A DNA stretch of 64,000 bases from Alteribacillus bidgolensis. GTDB lineage: Bacteria; Bacillota; Bacilli; Bacillales; Marinococcaceae. Positions within the stretch are counted from its first letter, which is position 1. Every line of letters begins with the position of its first letter. The notes beneath the pieces are model-generated. The model was not told where the DNA came from, did no database searches, and saw only the letters and a program-made list of their open reading frames with translations. Below, one piece after another: positions 25,349 to 33,905 of the stretch. Location of the stretch: positions 1,240,001 to 1,304,000 of the forward strand of contig NZ_KZ614149.1 in NCBI RefSeq assembly GCF_002886255.1. The letters run 5' to 3'. The translations under genes and the position numbers were made by a program.

Positions 25349-27187
25349 TTATTGCTTTGCTGCCAATTTTTTACGCTTTTCTTCTCGTTCTCTTGTACTT
25401 TTATCGAGAATTTTTTTGCGCAAACGAATTGATTCTGGAGTTACTTCACAATACTCATCATCGTTTAAAAACTCGAGCGCTTCTTCTAAAGTCAAAATAC
25501 GCGGACGTTTCATCGTTACAGTAGTCTCTTTTGTCGCTGAACGAACGTTGGTTTGCTGTTTAGCTTTTGTAATATTAACCGTTAAATCATTATCACGTGT
25601 ATGCTCGCCTACAATCATCCCTGCATATATTTCTGTACCGGGCTCAACAAATAATGTACCGCGGTCTTCTACTTGCATCATACCATATGGTGTCGTTTTT
25701 CCATTTTCCATAGAAACAAGTACACCTTGACGGCGGCCGCCGACTTGCCCAGTATGCACCGGCTGGTATCCATCAAATGAATGGTTTAAAATCCCATAAC
25801 CTTTTGTTTGTGCCATAAATTCAGTAGTATACCCTATCAGGCCGCGCGACGGAACAAGAAAGTCCATTCGAACCTGGCCATCTCCTTTATTGACCATATC
25901 AAGCATTTCGCCTTTACGTTCTCCAAGTGACTCCATAATGTTTCCTGTATATTCTTCTGGTACGTCTACTTGAGCCCGTTCAACTGGTTCTGATAGTACA
26001 CCGTCTACTTCTTTCACGATTACTTCTGGTTTGGACACTTGAAGCTCGTAGCCTTCGCGCCGCATGTTTTCAATCAGAATGGACAAGTGCAGCTCTCCAC
26101 GTCCGGAGACTGTCCAAACGTCCGGAGAATCTGTATGCTCCACGCGCAAACTTACATCTGTTTCTAATTGAGTCATTAAACGTTCTTCAAGTTTTCTGCT
26201 TGTTACATAATCGCCTTCGCGTCCGGCAAATGGGCTGTTGTTAACGAGAAACGTCATTTGCAGAGTCGGTTCATCAATTCGAAGAGCCGGCAGCGGATCT
26301 TCATGTTCAGCCGGGCAAATCGTTTCCCCCACGTTAATATCTTCTACACCCGCAATCGCAATTAAGTCACCGGCCTGAGCGCTGTCAATTTCCATGCGTT
26401 TTAAACCCATAAATCCAAATAGTTTCGTAACACGGAAATTTTTCTTCGACCCATCTCGTTTAATAAGAGCAGCCTGGTCACCAGTACTGATGGTACCGCG
26501 GAAAACACGTCCTACACCAATTCTTCCGAGGTAATCATTATAATCAAGCATTGTCACCTGGAATTGAAAAGGTTCGTCCCTGTTGTCGATTGGAGCTGGA
26601 ACGTTGTTTATGATCATTTCAAACAGCACTTCCATATTGTCATCTTGTTTTGCAGGATCTTCACTTGCTGTTCCATTGATAGCTGAAGCGTACGCTACCG
26701 GAAAATCAAGCTGATCTTCATCAGCTCCTAACTCGATAAATAAATCGAGCACCTCATCGACTACTTCTTCGGGCCGCGCCATGTCACGGTCAATTTTGTT
26801 TAGAACAACTAAAGGGGTTAGTTTTTGTTCTAGAGCCTTTTTTAAAACAAATCTCGTTTGCGGCATACAGCCTTCATATGCGTCCACCACAAGCAGTACA
26901 CCATCCACCATTTTCAATATCCGTTCGACTTCACCGCCAAAATCAGCGTGGCCTGGTGTATCCATAATATTAATACGGGTGTCACCGTAGCGTACAGCCG
27001 TATTTTTCGCTAAAATTGTAATGCCTCGTTCTCTTTCAATGTCGTTATTATCCATTGCGCGTTCGTCTACTTGTTCATTTTCGCGAAATGTCCCGGACTG
27101 TTTTAACAGTTCATCAACCAATGTCGTTTTTCCGTGGTCCACGTGGGCGATTATCGCGATATTTCTTAAGTCTTTGCGTACATTCAT
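25349..27187 (-). CDS. typA: Ribosome-associated GTPase TypA/BipA
   Basis: 612-aa translational GTPase. The G domain has AHVDHGKTTLVDELL (G1, about 14-28), RERGITI (G2), DTPGHADF (G3), NKIDR (G4) and a SAIN motif (G5), followed by EF-G-like domains and the BipA-specific C-terminal domain, including QVGGRRQGVLVSMENGKTT. BipA assists 50S ribosome assembly, especially in the cold or under stress. RBS AGGAG is 13 nt before the ATG. Divergent from ylaF. Confidence 0.97.
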   Translation of the reverse strand: MNVRKDLRNIAIIAHVDHGKTTLVDELLKQSGTFRENEQVDERAMDNNDIERERGITILAKNTAVRYGDTRINIMDTPGHADFGGEVERILKMVDGVLLVVDAYEGCMPQTRFVLKKALEQKLTPLVVLNKIDRDMARPEEVVDEVLDLFIELGADEDQLDFPVAYASAINGTASEDPAKQDDNMEVLFEMIINNVPAPIDNRDEPFQFQVTMLDYNDYLGRIGVGRVFRGTISTGDQAALIKRDGSKKNFRVTKLFGFMGLKRMEIDSAQAGDLIAIAGVEDINVGETICPAEHEDPLPALRIDEPTLQMTFLVNNSPFAGREGDYVTSRKLEERLMTQLETDVSLRVEHTDSPDVWTVSGRGELHLSILIENMRREGYELQVSKPEVIVKEVDGVLSEPVERAQVDVPEEYTGNIMESLGERKGEMLDMVNKGDGQVRMDFLVPSRGLIGYTTEFMAQTKGYGILNHSFDGYQPVHTGQVGGRRQGVLVSMENGKTTPYGMMQVEDRGTLFVEPGTEIYAGMIVGEHTRDNDLTVNITKAKQQTNVRSATKETTVTMKRPRILTLEEALEFLNDDEYCEVTPESIRLRKKILDKSTREREEKRKKLAAKQ

Positions 27188-27344
27188 TATTTTTATATCG
27201 CTCCTATCCTATTCGTTACACTTCTTCAACTTATCTATTGTATCATACATTTCCTTATTATACATTAAAGAGAAGCCGCACCTTTTCATTTATATACATT
27301 CATTGTACACTGAAATAGTGGACAAGATGATGGAAGGTGAAACA

Positions 27345-27521
27345 ATGAACTGGGAAAAAGTTTGTTTTTTATTTTTAGCGGTTTTCGCAACGTTATGTAT
27401 TGCATCACTAGGTGTTGCTGTGGCAGAAAGGTCTTTTCTCATTGCTGCTTTCTGTTTAATAGGATTGTATTCTACCTTTTTACTATCACGAAAGCTTCGC
27501 GCGAGGGCAGAAACCGATTAA
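27345..27521 (+). CDS. ylaF: YlaF family small membrane protein
   Basis: 58-aa protein with two hydrophobic helices (about 6-24 and 31-47) and a basic tail. Size, topology and its place divergent from typA match B. subtilis YlaF; function unknown. The start follows AAGGTG with 6-nt spacing; longer in-frame extensions overlap the typA promoter region and are unlikely. Confidence 0.8.
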   Translation: MNWEKVCFLFLAVFATLCIASLGVAVAERSFLIAAFCLIGLYSTFLLSRKLRARAETD

Positions 27522-27523
27522 AA

Positions 27524-27569
27524 AATGGAGCCGTCCCAAAAAAATTACGTTGGGACAGCTCCATTTTTT
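27524..27569. terminator. Terminator of ylaF (bidirectional)
   Basis: ATGGAGCCGTCCCAA / TTGGGACAGCTCCAT, one mismatch, with flanking A and T runs. Confidence 0.92.
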
Positions 27570-27616
27570 ATAACCTCTCTCTTTTATCGGCAGAGGAGAG
27601 ACCCTTTTTTATTCTC

Positions 27617-28426
27617 TCAATAATCAAAGCCTTCATGATTGTGCACATAATGAAGAAGTTGATCGTGTAGTCCTGGCCGAGCTGCTAAAATTTTGCTTTT
27701 TTCTAAAAAGGACGGTTTTCGTTTTTGAAAATCTGTTGTAATGATCCCCACTTCATCCAACATAACCAGACCAGCTGCATAATCCCAAGGAGACAAACGA
27801 AAACTGATGTAACTATCGAGACGACCGCAAGCAACATAAGCCAATTCAATCGCAGCCGATCCATATGAACGCACACTTCGAGATTTTCTTACCATTGTAT
27901 GCAGGGATTGGTCTCCGCTTCTCTTCTCGCGTGCGAGCCATCTCCCATTCAATCCAATGACTGCTTCAGGAAGATCTGTCTCTGTCACGCTGGCTAGTTT
28001 TTGTCCATTTAAATACGCTCCTTCACCTGCTATTGCCGTAAACCATTCATCTTGCATGACATTCAAGATGATTCCAATTTGCCCAACTCCGTCTTTTACA
28101 ACAGCAACGGAAATCGCAAAGTTAAATTTTTGGTGAACAAAATTTGTTGTACCGTCAATTGGATCAATAATCCAAAGAACCCCTTCCGTTGATTGAATAT
28201 CAGCTCCTGCTTCTTCTTCTCCAAGCACGTTGTGATCTGGAAAGGTATGTAATATCTGATCATTTAAGTATCTTTCGATTTTGTAATCCATTTCTGTGAC
28301 AAGGTCATTCGGATTTGATTTTGTGTTCACTGATAAAGAATTATGCAAGGAATCTTTCAGCATCTCACCTGCTTCTTCGATCCATTTTAAAGCTGTATTT
28401 TTTATTTCCACCCAATTTTCATTCAT
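27617..28426 (-). CDS. suhB: Inositol monophosphatase family protein (YktC/SuhB)
   Basis: 269-aa Mg-dependent phosphatase. Metal and catalytic motifs are GEEEAG (about 70), WIIDPIDGTTNFVH (about 87-100) and SPWDYAAGLVMLDE near 210. It hydrolyses inositol-1-phosphate or related phosphomonoesters; B. subtilis YktC has this activity. The start at 28426 has AGGAG 7 nt upstream; the 40-codon upstream extension is not conserved. Neighbours ykzI, yktB and yktA keep the B. subtilis order. Confidence 0.92.
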   Translation of the reverse strand: MNENWVEIKNTALKWIEEAGEMLKDSLHNSLSVNTKSNPNDLVTEMDYKIERYLNDQILHTFPDHNVLGEEEAGADIQSTEGVLWIIDPIDGTTNFVHQKFNFAISVAVVKDGVGQIGIILNVMQDEWFTAIAGEGAYLNGQKLASVTETDLPEAVIGLNGRWLAREKRSGDQSLHTMVRKSRSVRSYGSAAIELAYVACGRLDSYISFRLSPWDYAAGLVMLDEVGIITTDFQKRKPSFLEKSKILAARPGLHDQLLHYVHNHEGFDY

Positions 28427-29037
28427 CCAACCACTCCTGTAATGATCTATTATCCCATTATCACACAAGCGGAATGAAATTAATACACATACATAGAATG
28501 AGTCACAAACAGCTGCAGTGGTGCAAAATTGGAGTAAGTAGAGCAAAAACCCGGATTAGTGCTCAAATCATAGCGGAAAGACACTTTATCGAAGCTGAAT
28601 GGCTGCAATGCTCTGAAAATGTGGAGAGCCAGACCCAGAGCGGGAAATGCGGCTGAACAAAGGAGTTGAGTAAAAACAGCAGAAAGTGAACGCATACTGG
28701 AGAAAGTGGTTCAAAAAGGCCGAAAAGATGCTCAAACCAGGCAGAATTGAACCTGCACTACAAAGTGTGCGGGGCCAGACTCAAAAGTGGGAAAGGCGCT
28801 GAATGATATGCTCGAGTGGTGTATGAAAGAAATGGTTCATAAACGGATAAAATTGTTCAAACTGCTCATAAAAGAAAGAAAGTAATTCATAACTGTAAAG
28901 GATGGGGAACATAACTGCAAAAAGTGAAATAAATCGTCACAAAAAAGATGCATAACTTAAGACGCTCCAACGCCATACCAAAAGAGCATTACTACAACCT
29001 CGAATCTAAAATACTCATAAACACCTTCTTTGGACGC
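28427..29037. repeat. Gene-less, purine-rich island with recurring GTTCATAA-like words
   Basis: 611 nt without a credible gene. From about 28550 the plus strand is a run of purine-rich stretches broken by words such as GTTCAAAAA (28709), GCTCAAACC (28730), ACTCAAAAG (28779), GTTCATAAA (28835), GTTCAAACT (28855), GCTCATAAA (28864), ATTCATAAC (28885) and ACTCATAAA (29014). Spacing is irregular, from about 9 to 56 nt over most of the run. No promoter or terminator is evident inside. Confidence 0.55.
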
Positions 29038-29074
29038 AAAAAAAGGTTGGACGAAATTTTCTTCTGTCCAACCT
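29038..29074 (-). terminator. Rho-independent terminator of ykzI
   Basis: Perfect 9-bp stem AGGTTGGAC / GTCCAACCT; A run on the plus strand serves as U tract on the minus strand. Confidence 0.88.
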
Positions 29075-29105
29075 TCTATTATTTTAAACTTATTCACTTC
29101 TTACT

Positions 29106-29294
29106 TTAAGCTTCTAAACAGATTAATTCTTGTCTTAATTCCTCTAGCCGAGATTTGCATTGATTCATTGCCTCTAGGTCCTCGGCCCGCATGGCATCAT
29201 GCAAACTGACAAGTTCATAATCAATTTCGATGCGTAATACAGGTATTCTCTCTTCTGCATCTTTTCTCTTGAATGTTTGAATCACTTGTTCCAT
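29106..29294 (-). CDS. ykzI: YkzI-like small coiled-coil protein
   Basis: 62-aa, highly charged, all-helical protein (RKDAEERIPVLRIEIDYELV, then SRLEELRQELICLE), probably one helical hairpin. The name rests on size and its place between yktB and yktC. The ATG at 29294 is preferred to a GTG four codons upstream, which abuts the RBS AAAGGGG. Function unknown. Confidence 0.7.
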   Translation of the reverse strand: MEQVIQTFKRKDAEERIPVLRIEIDYELVSLHDAMRAEDLEAMNQCKSRLEELRQELICLEA

Positions 29295-29574
29295 GGCCAC
29301 CCACACCCCTTTGTGATTTCAATGTACCCTAGACAGGCTGACAGTCGATAAATTGGTTTGACTAAATATTCTGATATTTATGTTTCTGATATTATACCAT
29401 ATGATTTTTATTTTTCAAACGATACTTTTTATGAACATATTTGGGCGGACAAGATCTAAAATATTTTTTTACCCTGCTATTGGGCAAATTGTATGATTTG
29501 ATTTTCGGTTTCCTGGAAGGATATTATAGATACTAGAAACTATTTTTTTAACGAATGAGAAAGGAGAACACGAT

Positions 29575-30207
29575 ATGTCTTTTCAAGGATTCCAACCTTC
29601 TGATTTTGAAACATTTCAAATTGACGGGCTGGATGAAAGAATGGAAGCAATACAACAGCGCATTCAGCCTAAATTTAAAGAAATTGGCGAGTATTTAACC
29701 GAGGAACTATCCATGATGCTTGGAAAAGAAATGTATTTGCATATTGCCAAGCATGCCAGACGGACAAAAAACCCTCCAACAGACACCTGGCTTGGTATAG
29801 CCGATAATAAGCGCGGCTATAAAAAACATCCTCATTTTCAAGTTGGTTTATTTGATGACCATGTATTTTTATGGCTTGCTTATATATATGAAATGCCGGA
29901 CAAACAAGAAGTGGCAGCATCATTTTTAGAAAAAAAAGATGACCTTCTGCATTTGCCATCGGACTACGTAATTTCACTGGATCATACGAAAAAAGATGCG
30001 TTTCTTATCGGGGAAACCGATGAAGAGAAACTGACCGATGCATTAACAAGATTTCGCGATGTGAAAAAGGGTGAGTTTTTAATTGGAAAACATATTAAAA
30101 AAGATGACCCGCTTTTAAAAGACGGAGATGCTTTTTTGTATGAAGCAAAACAAGTTTTTGAAACGCTCGTTCCTTTTTACAGGCAGTCTGTCCAGCAAAC
30201 TTCTTAA
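29575..30207 (+). CDS. yktB: YktB (DUF1054) protein
   Basis: 210 aa, against 212 in B. subtilis YktB, with identical blocks throughout: MYLHIAKHARR, NPPTDTWLGIADNKRGYKK, LFDDHVFLWLAYIYE and RFRDVKKGEFLIGKHI. A soluble protein of unknown function, restricted to Bacillales and relatives. RBS AAAGGAG is 9 nt before the ATG. It is convergent with yktA and shares the terminator region. Confidence 0.94.
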   Translation: MSFQGFQPSDFETFQIDGLDERMEAIQQRIQPKFKEIGEYLTEELSMMLGKEMYLHIAKHARRTKNPPTDTWLGIADNKRGYKKHPHFQVGLFDDHVFLWLAYIYEMPDKQEVAASFLEKKDDLLHLPSDYVISLDHTKKDAFLIGETDEEKLTDALTRFRDVKKGEFLIGKHIKKDDPLLKDGDAFLYEAKQVFETLVPFYRQSVQQTS

Positions 30208-30332
30208 TAGAACCACATCGGTTCAGATGAAGTTCCATCATCGAAATCATCTGATGGATTTATCTCCTCTGTTATTAGCCGTAGTTTTCCCGCATTTGCG
30301 GACTTCTTCATTTTACTAGCAACATTAACCTA

Positions 30333-30369
30333 AATAAAGAGCTGTCTACATATCACTAAGAGACAGCTC
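30333..30369 (-). terminator. Terminator between yktB and yktA
   Basis: Perfect stem GAGCTGTCT / AGACAGCTC with a T-rich tract on the minus strand (TTTATTT); it serves yktA. Confidence 0.8.
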
Positions 30370-30377
30370 CAGATTTG

Positions 30378-30653
30378 TTACATTTTAATTTTTTCACCAG
30401 ACTCTGCTGCTTTTGCTTTTTGCACCGTTTTCCAGCAAGAGACGCCTGCTCGTTCATCAAATTGGCGAAACAGTTGTTTTTCTTCACTTTTGGAAGGAGC
30501 AATTTCTTTAAACCGGTTGTAAAGAGCAAGGATATCTTCCCGCTGTACAGCTTTATGATGAGCTCTTTCTATGGTTTGAAAAAAATTCACTGCGTCAATG
30601 ACTTCTTCTTTGCTCCAGTCCATGGAAATGGGCATATGCAGTTGTTCTTCCAC
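30378..30653 (-). CDS. yktA: YktA, UPF0223 family
   Basis: 91-aa helical protein with the UPF0223 signature SMDWSKEEVIDAVNFFQTIE and a C-terminal RFKEIAPSKSEEKQLFRQFD. Function unknown. The start is GTG, 8 nt from AGGAGA. It begins 15 nt after the nitronate monooxygenase gene, so the two are probably cotranscribed. Confidence 0.9.
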   Translation of the reverse strand: MEEQLHMPISMDWSKEEVIDAVNFFQTIERAHHKAVQREDILALYNRFKEIAPSKSEEKQLFRQFDERAGVSCWKTVQKAKAAESGEKIKM

Positions 30654-30668
30654 TGTCCATCTCTCCTC

Positions 30669-31625
30669 TCAACACCAGCGGCTTCGTACGTCATTCGCTT
30701 CTTTTTTCATCCGATCAAAAAGCTCTTCAACGCTCGGGCAGTCTTTAATTCTTCCTATAACCTGGCCTGCCCAGCCAAATCCTTTTTGATCGTTCCCTTC
30801 ATATATATAGTTACGATTTGCTTTTCCGCTAATGTATTCTTTTAAGTTTTCATAATTTGGAGTATGACGTTCTACATCTAATATTTTGTCCGTCCATTCA
30901 TTTTTTAACGCACGACCTGGTGCTCCTATAGAACGTTTGATGATTACCGTATCATTTTCCTCTCCCTTCATCAATGCTTCTTTGTAGCTTTCATGGGCAT
31001 GTACGCACTCTTTTGTAGCAATAAATCGAGTTCCCATTTCTATCCCTTCTGCTCCAAGAGCGAAAGCTGCCATCATCGCCCGGCCGTCTCCAATTCCTCC
31101 TGAAGCTATAACTGGAATCGACACACTATCTACGACTTGAGGAATTAACACCATCGTTCCCGTATCATGTTTTCCTATATGTCCGCCGCCTTCTTGACCA
31201 ACAACCATCACTGCATCCGCACCAAGTTCTTCCGCTTTTTCTGCTTGACGTCTTGCAGCAACAAGTACAAGCTTTTTCACATCTGTTCCCTTTAGTAGCT
31301 CAAATACTGGAGCTGGGTTTCCTCCCGTCATTGAAATGACTTCTACTCCTTCTTCAATGGCTGTTTCTACCATCTTTTCGAAAGGCCTTCTATATTGACC
31401 AATAGCAAAGTTCACACCAAAAGGCTTATCCGTTTTTGCTTTCACTTGACGAATTTCCTGTTTTAATGCGTCTTCGTCTGGTAAAGACATAGCTGTAATC
31501 TGTCCAAGCCCCCCTGCGTTTGATACAGCAGCAGCAAGATCAGAATACGCCAAATAAGCCAGTCCGCCTTGGATAATAGGATATTTAATATGTAAGGATT
31601 CGGTAACTCTTGACTTCCATGTCAT
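30669..31625 (-). CDS. Nitronate monooxygenase (2-nitropropane dioxygenase family)
   Basis: 318-aa FMN TIM-barrel enzyme. Signatures: KYPIIQGGLAYLA at the N-terminus, MVVGQEGGGHIGKHDTGTMV with the catalytic histidine region, and phosphate-binding ASGGIGDGRAMMAAFALGA then EMGTRF. These enzymes oxidise toxic nitronates such as propionate-3-nitronate; FabK-type enoyl reductases share the fold. AAATGGAGG overlaps an upstream in-frame ATG, so the ATG at 31625, 8 nt from GGAGG, is taken. In B. subtilis speA occupies this place. Confidence 0.9.
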   Translation of the reverse strand: MTWKSRVTESLHIKYPIIQGGLAYLAYSDLAAAVSNAGGLGQITAMSLPDEDALKQEIRQVKAKTDKPFGVNFAIGQYRRPFEKMVETAIEEGVEVISMTGGNPAPVFELLKGTDVKKLVLVAARRQAEKAEELGADAVMVVGQEGGGHIGKHDTGTMVLIPQVVDSVSIPVIASGGIGDGRAMMAAFALGAEGIEMGTRFIATKECVHAHESYKEALMKGEENDTVIIKRSIGAPGRALKNEWTDKILDVERHTPNYENLKEYISGKANRNYIYEGNDQKGFGWAGQVIGRIKDCPSVEELFDRMKKEANDVRSRWC

Positions 31626-31753
31626 TATCTTATCCTCCATTTATTATTGTCACCGTATGATTTCTCGATAAATGTTAAGTTTCCCTGCTTTTTGGTTATC
31701 GTTTTCTAAGAGGAAAAAATCCTCACCTTATGTCGGCTTACTCTAATCATTAC

Positions 31754-31790
31754 AAAAAAACATCCCCTTCGTTTAAAACGGGGGGATGCT
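31754..31790 (-). terminator. Terminator of SR1 RNA
   Basis: Minus strand CATCCCCCCGTTT / AACGAAGGGGATG stem followed by seven T residues. Confidence 0.88.
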
Positions 31791-31806
31791 ATACTTTCAT
31801 ATTATT

Positions 31807-31920
31807 TTATTTTTTCGATTTTCCACACTTTTTGCAGCTTGTAGAATACAAAGTTGCCACTTTTTCCCCATCAAAGTGCTCAATTGTACGATTACAGCTT
31901 TGGCATACGATAATTCCCAC
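31807..31920 (-). CDS. sr1P: GapA-binding peptide SR1P
   Basis: 37-aa peptide beginning MGIIVCQSCNRTIEHFDGEK and ending in a second cysteine pair CKKCGKSKK, so it probably binds zinc through CxxC + CxxC. The start and the (D/E)-H-F-(D/E)-x-E-K-V-x-T-L-Y pattern match B. subtilis SR1P, which binds glyceraldehyde-3-phosphate dehydrogenase GapA and promotes GapA-RNase J1 interaction. The start is GTG, 9 nt from AAGGAG. It lies inside the SR1 transcript. RNase J1 is also in this window (45724-47391). Confidence 0.9.
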   Translation of the reverse strand: MGIIVCQSCNRTIEHFDGEKVATLYSTSCKKCGKSKK

Positions 31921-31966
31921 CGGAATCCTCTCCTTTGAAAGCGTTTTATCGTTTTACTGTAATTAC

Positions 31967-31995
31967 ATAATATGATGTCACATTTAAAAAGTCAA
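31967..31995 (-). promoter_or_regulatory. SigmaA-type promoter of SR1
   Basis: TTGACT (31995-31990), 17-nt spacer, TATTAT (31972-31967) on the minus strand. TGTGACATCAT across the spacer/-10 border resembles the CcpN box TRTGHYATAYW at 9 of 11 positions. Confidence 0.75.
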
Positions 31996-32021
31996 CCCTA
32001 AATTGTATAACACATTTTTAG

Positions 32022-32309
32022 AAAAACTCGGCTTACCGCCAAACCCAAAAGGCGGAAGTCGTAGTTTTACTTATACTTTGGTCCTTTAATGAAGGTAAAC
32101 CCTTTCTAAAGTATTAAAAAAACTCGGCTTGCCGCCAAATCCAAAAGGCGGAAGTCGTAGTTTTGCTTATACTTTGATCATTTAATAAAGGTAAACCTGT
32201 TCTAAAGTATTAAAAAAACTCGGCTTGCCGCCAAATCCAAAAGGCGGAAGTCGTAGTTTTGCTTATACTTTGATCATTTAATAAAGGTAAACCTGTTCTA
32301 AAGTATAAA
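32022..32309 (+). repeat. Dispersed hairpin element, three tandem 96-bp copies (C1-C3)
   Basis: Three head-to-tail units start at 32022, 32118 and 32214 with an exact 96-nt period. Units 2 and 3 are almost identical; unit 1 has several substitutions. Each holds the hairpin CTCGGCTTGCCGCC / GGCGGAAGTCGTAG and ends TTCTAAAGTAT. They lie between the SR1 promoter and the terminator of the GAF gene. Confidence 0.93.
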
Positions 32310-32362
32310 AATAACGCCCTGCATATTACTTTGTGTGGTGCCAATACCAAATCTACAGCTAT

Positions 32363-32392
32363 AAAAAAACTGACTTACGCTGGCAAGTCAGT
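32363..32392 (-). terminator. Terminator of GAF-domain gene
   Basis: ACTGACTT / AAGTCAGT stem with 8-nt loop; the A run at 32363-32369 forms the U tract on the minus strand. Confidence 0.88.
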
Positions 32393-32418
32393 CATCTTCA
32401 TGAACGATAATCTTTATT

Positions 32419-32856
32419 TCAGGTTAAAAAATCAGCTGATGCTGCTCCTAAAAAACGGCTTACTTCATTTAAAAATGTAACATCTTCTTCTTGCATGACA
32501 TAACGTTCCGGCCTTACTTTTAAAACTAAAATACCTTTTAAAAGGGAGCTTAAATAAAAAGGAACAAATAAGTACGTACTGTCTATCGTAAAATAAGAAG
32601 TAGTTTTCCCATGAATGGCACAATGAATTACCGGGCTTTCCTGCAACGTTACAACCTTTTCTTGTTCCTTTTCATGTAGTGTAATGACCTGAAAATGGTC
32701 CCAATTGTTTTCGTATATAGCAGTCATTTCACAAAAGTTCCATTTATATTCAAATGTTTTTAACACTTTTACATAAAAGTCATGCAGTGAGACAGCATCG
32801 TCTGGGGCCCGGCCGACTTCCATTCTCATTTCATCCAGAAATTCTGACTTATTCAT
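32419..32856 (-). CDS. GAF-like sensor domain protein
   Basis: 145-aa single-domain protein. The pattern FVPFYLSSLLKGILVLKVRPERYVMQEEDVTFLNEVSRFLG is the last half of a GAF fold (strand-loop-strand followed by the amphipathic C-terminal helix); the N-terminal FYVKVLKTFEYKW is the first helix. No output domain is attached. Ligand and function are unknown. GGGGGGAG precedes the ATG by 4 nt. The gene begins 21 nt after the deacetylase gene, so the pair is an operon. Confidence 0.65.
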   Translation of the reverse strand: MNKSEFLDEMRMEVGRAPDDAVSLHDFYVKVLKTFEYKWNFCEMTAIYENNWDHFQVITLHEKEQEKVVTLQESPVIHCAIHGKTTSYFTIDSTYLFVPFYLSSLLKGILVLKVRPERYVMQEEDVTFLNEVSRFLGAASADFLT

Positions 32857-32877
32857 GTCACTCCCCCCTATTCTTAC

Positions 32878-33714
32878 CTACTGTTCAATATCACTGGGGT
32901 GAATAAATCCATACCCTTTCTCACGAAAACCCTCAATTATGTCAGGAAGAGCTTCTTTCGTCCATTCTCTATCGTGCATTAGCAAATTAGCTCCATTTGT
33001 AAGCAATTCTGTATCTACCATAATGTCGGCTAAAGAATCAGCTTCCATATACTCTTCTTCCCAATCGTATCCGTACGTCCAATTCATCCACGTCATTTCT
33101 TCTTCTTTTAGTATCGCTTTTGAATGGTCCGTGTTTATTCCAAACGGCGCTCTAAAAAAAGCAGGTCTTTCACCAGTTATATCTTCAATTAAATCATTTA
33201 AATCATTAATCTCTTTTAACGTTTCTTGCTCTGTAACAGTATTTAAAGAAACATGGTTCATTGTATGGTTTCCTATTTCAAAACCTAAATCATGAATAGC
33301 TTTTAAATCTTCCCTCCCTTGTTCATCCTGTAAAAAGTGGCCATTCACAAAAAAGATTGCCGGTACATCTTCTTCTTTTAACATTTCTGCCATTTCAAGA
33401 CTGTAAGAATCCGGGGCATCGTCAATGGTAATCAAAACATTTCGATTTTCTGAGTCATCGACCGGCTGCAAAGACCAATCACTTTCTCGTAATTGATACT
33501 TAGGTTCGTTTTCTTTATTATTTGTTTCTTCTATTGTTTCAGCATTTTTATTATCATTATTATCTTCGCCGTGTGACGTTTCTTCTTGTTTTGACTGGTT
33601 ATCTGCTTTCTCATTTTCTTGTTCTATTTCTTTTTCCTCCGATGAAATCTCCTGCGATTGAAAGCTGCAAGCAGTCAACAGTAAAATTACCCCCAATGGT
33701 AAAAGTATTTTCAA
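32878..33714 (-). CDS. Polysaccharide deacetylase (NodB) lipoprotein
   Basis: 278-aa exported lipoprotein. The signal peptide ends in lipobox LLTAC (Cys16), followed by about 60 residues of Glu/Asn/Lys-rich linker, then a NodB domain (about 85-278): VLITIDDAPDSYSLEMA with the catalytic/metal Asp pair, EIGNHTMNHVSL with the metal-binding His pair, FFRAPFGI and NLLMHD. Such enzymes remove acetyl groups from peptidoglycan or other glycans. The acidic, low-complexity linker is typical of surface proteins of salt- or alkali-adapted bacilli. Confidence 0.88.
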   Translation of the reverse strand: MKILLPLGVILLLTACSFQSQEISSEEKEIEQENEKADNQSKQEETSHGEDNNDNKNAETIEETNNKENEPKYQLRESDWSLQPVDDSENRNVLITIDDAPDSYSLEMAEMLKEEDVPAIFFVNGHFLQDEQGREDLKAIHDLGFEIGNHTMNHVSLNTVTEQETLKEINDLNDLIEDITGERPAFFRAPFGINTDHSKAILKEEEMTWMNWTYGYDWEEEYMEADSLADIMVDTELLTNGANLLMHDREWTKEALPDIIEGFREKGYGFIHPSDIEQ

Positions 33715-33905
33715 TCCTATTCCCCCTTCAAATTCCTTTTTCTATCATACCAAAAATGTTAAAAATACGGGGTAAAAAATGGAAAAATTATAATTATATT
33801 TATAATATCATTTACCTTTCTTTTGCATCGGGTAAATAGTCTCTTTTTCTCATTTTTGATTAGTATAACGTTTCATTGGGTATATAAAGTAGTCAGACGT
33901 TTCTG

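Larger units (their letters stand above)
31754..31960 (-). ncRNA. SR1-type dual-function regulatory RNA
   Basis: A promoter at 31967-31995 and a terminator at 31754-31790 define a transcript of about 207 nt, almost the length of B. subtilis SR1 (205 nt). It lies in the same pdhD-to-yktA neighbourhood and encodes SR1P. In B. subtilis SR1 base-pairs with ahrC mRNA, which controls arginine catabolism, and is repressed under glycolytic conditions by CcpN and CcpA. A near-cre TGAAAGCGTTTTAT lies at 31936-31949, just inside the transcript. RNA pairing to ahrC cannot be tested here as ahrC is outside the window. Confidence 0.85.

Noticed and set aside
32022..32309. CRISPR array
   Set aside because: The 96-bp units are contiguous without unique spacers and single copies occur elsewhere in the window.
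33870..33890. SigmaB promoter before the BCCT gene
   Set aside because: GGGTAT is present but no GTTT box lies at the right distance.
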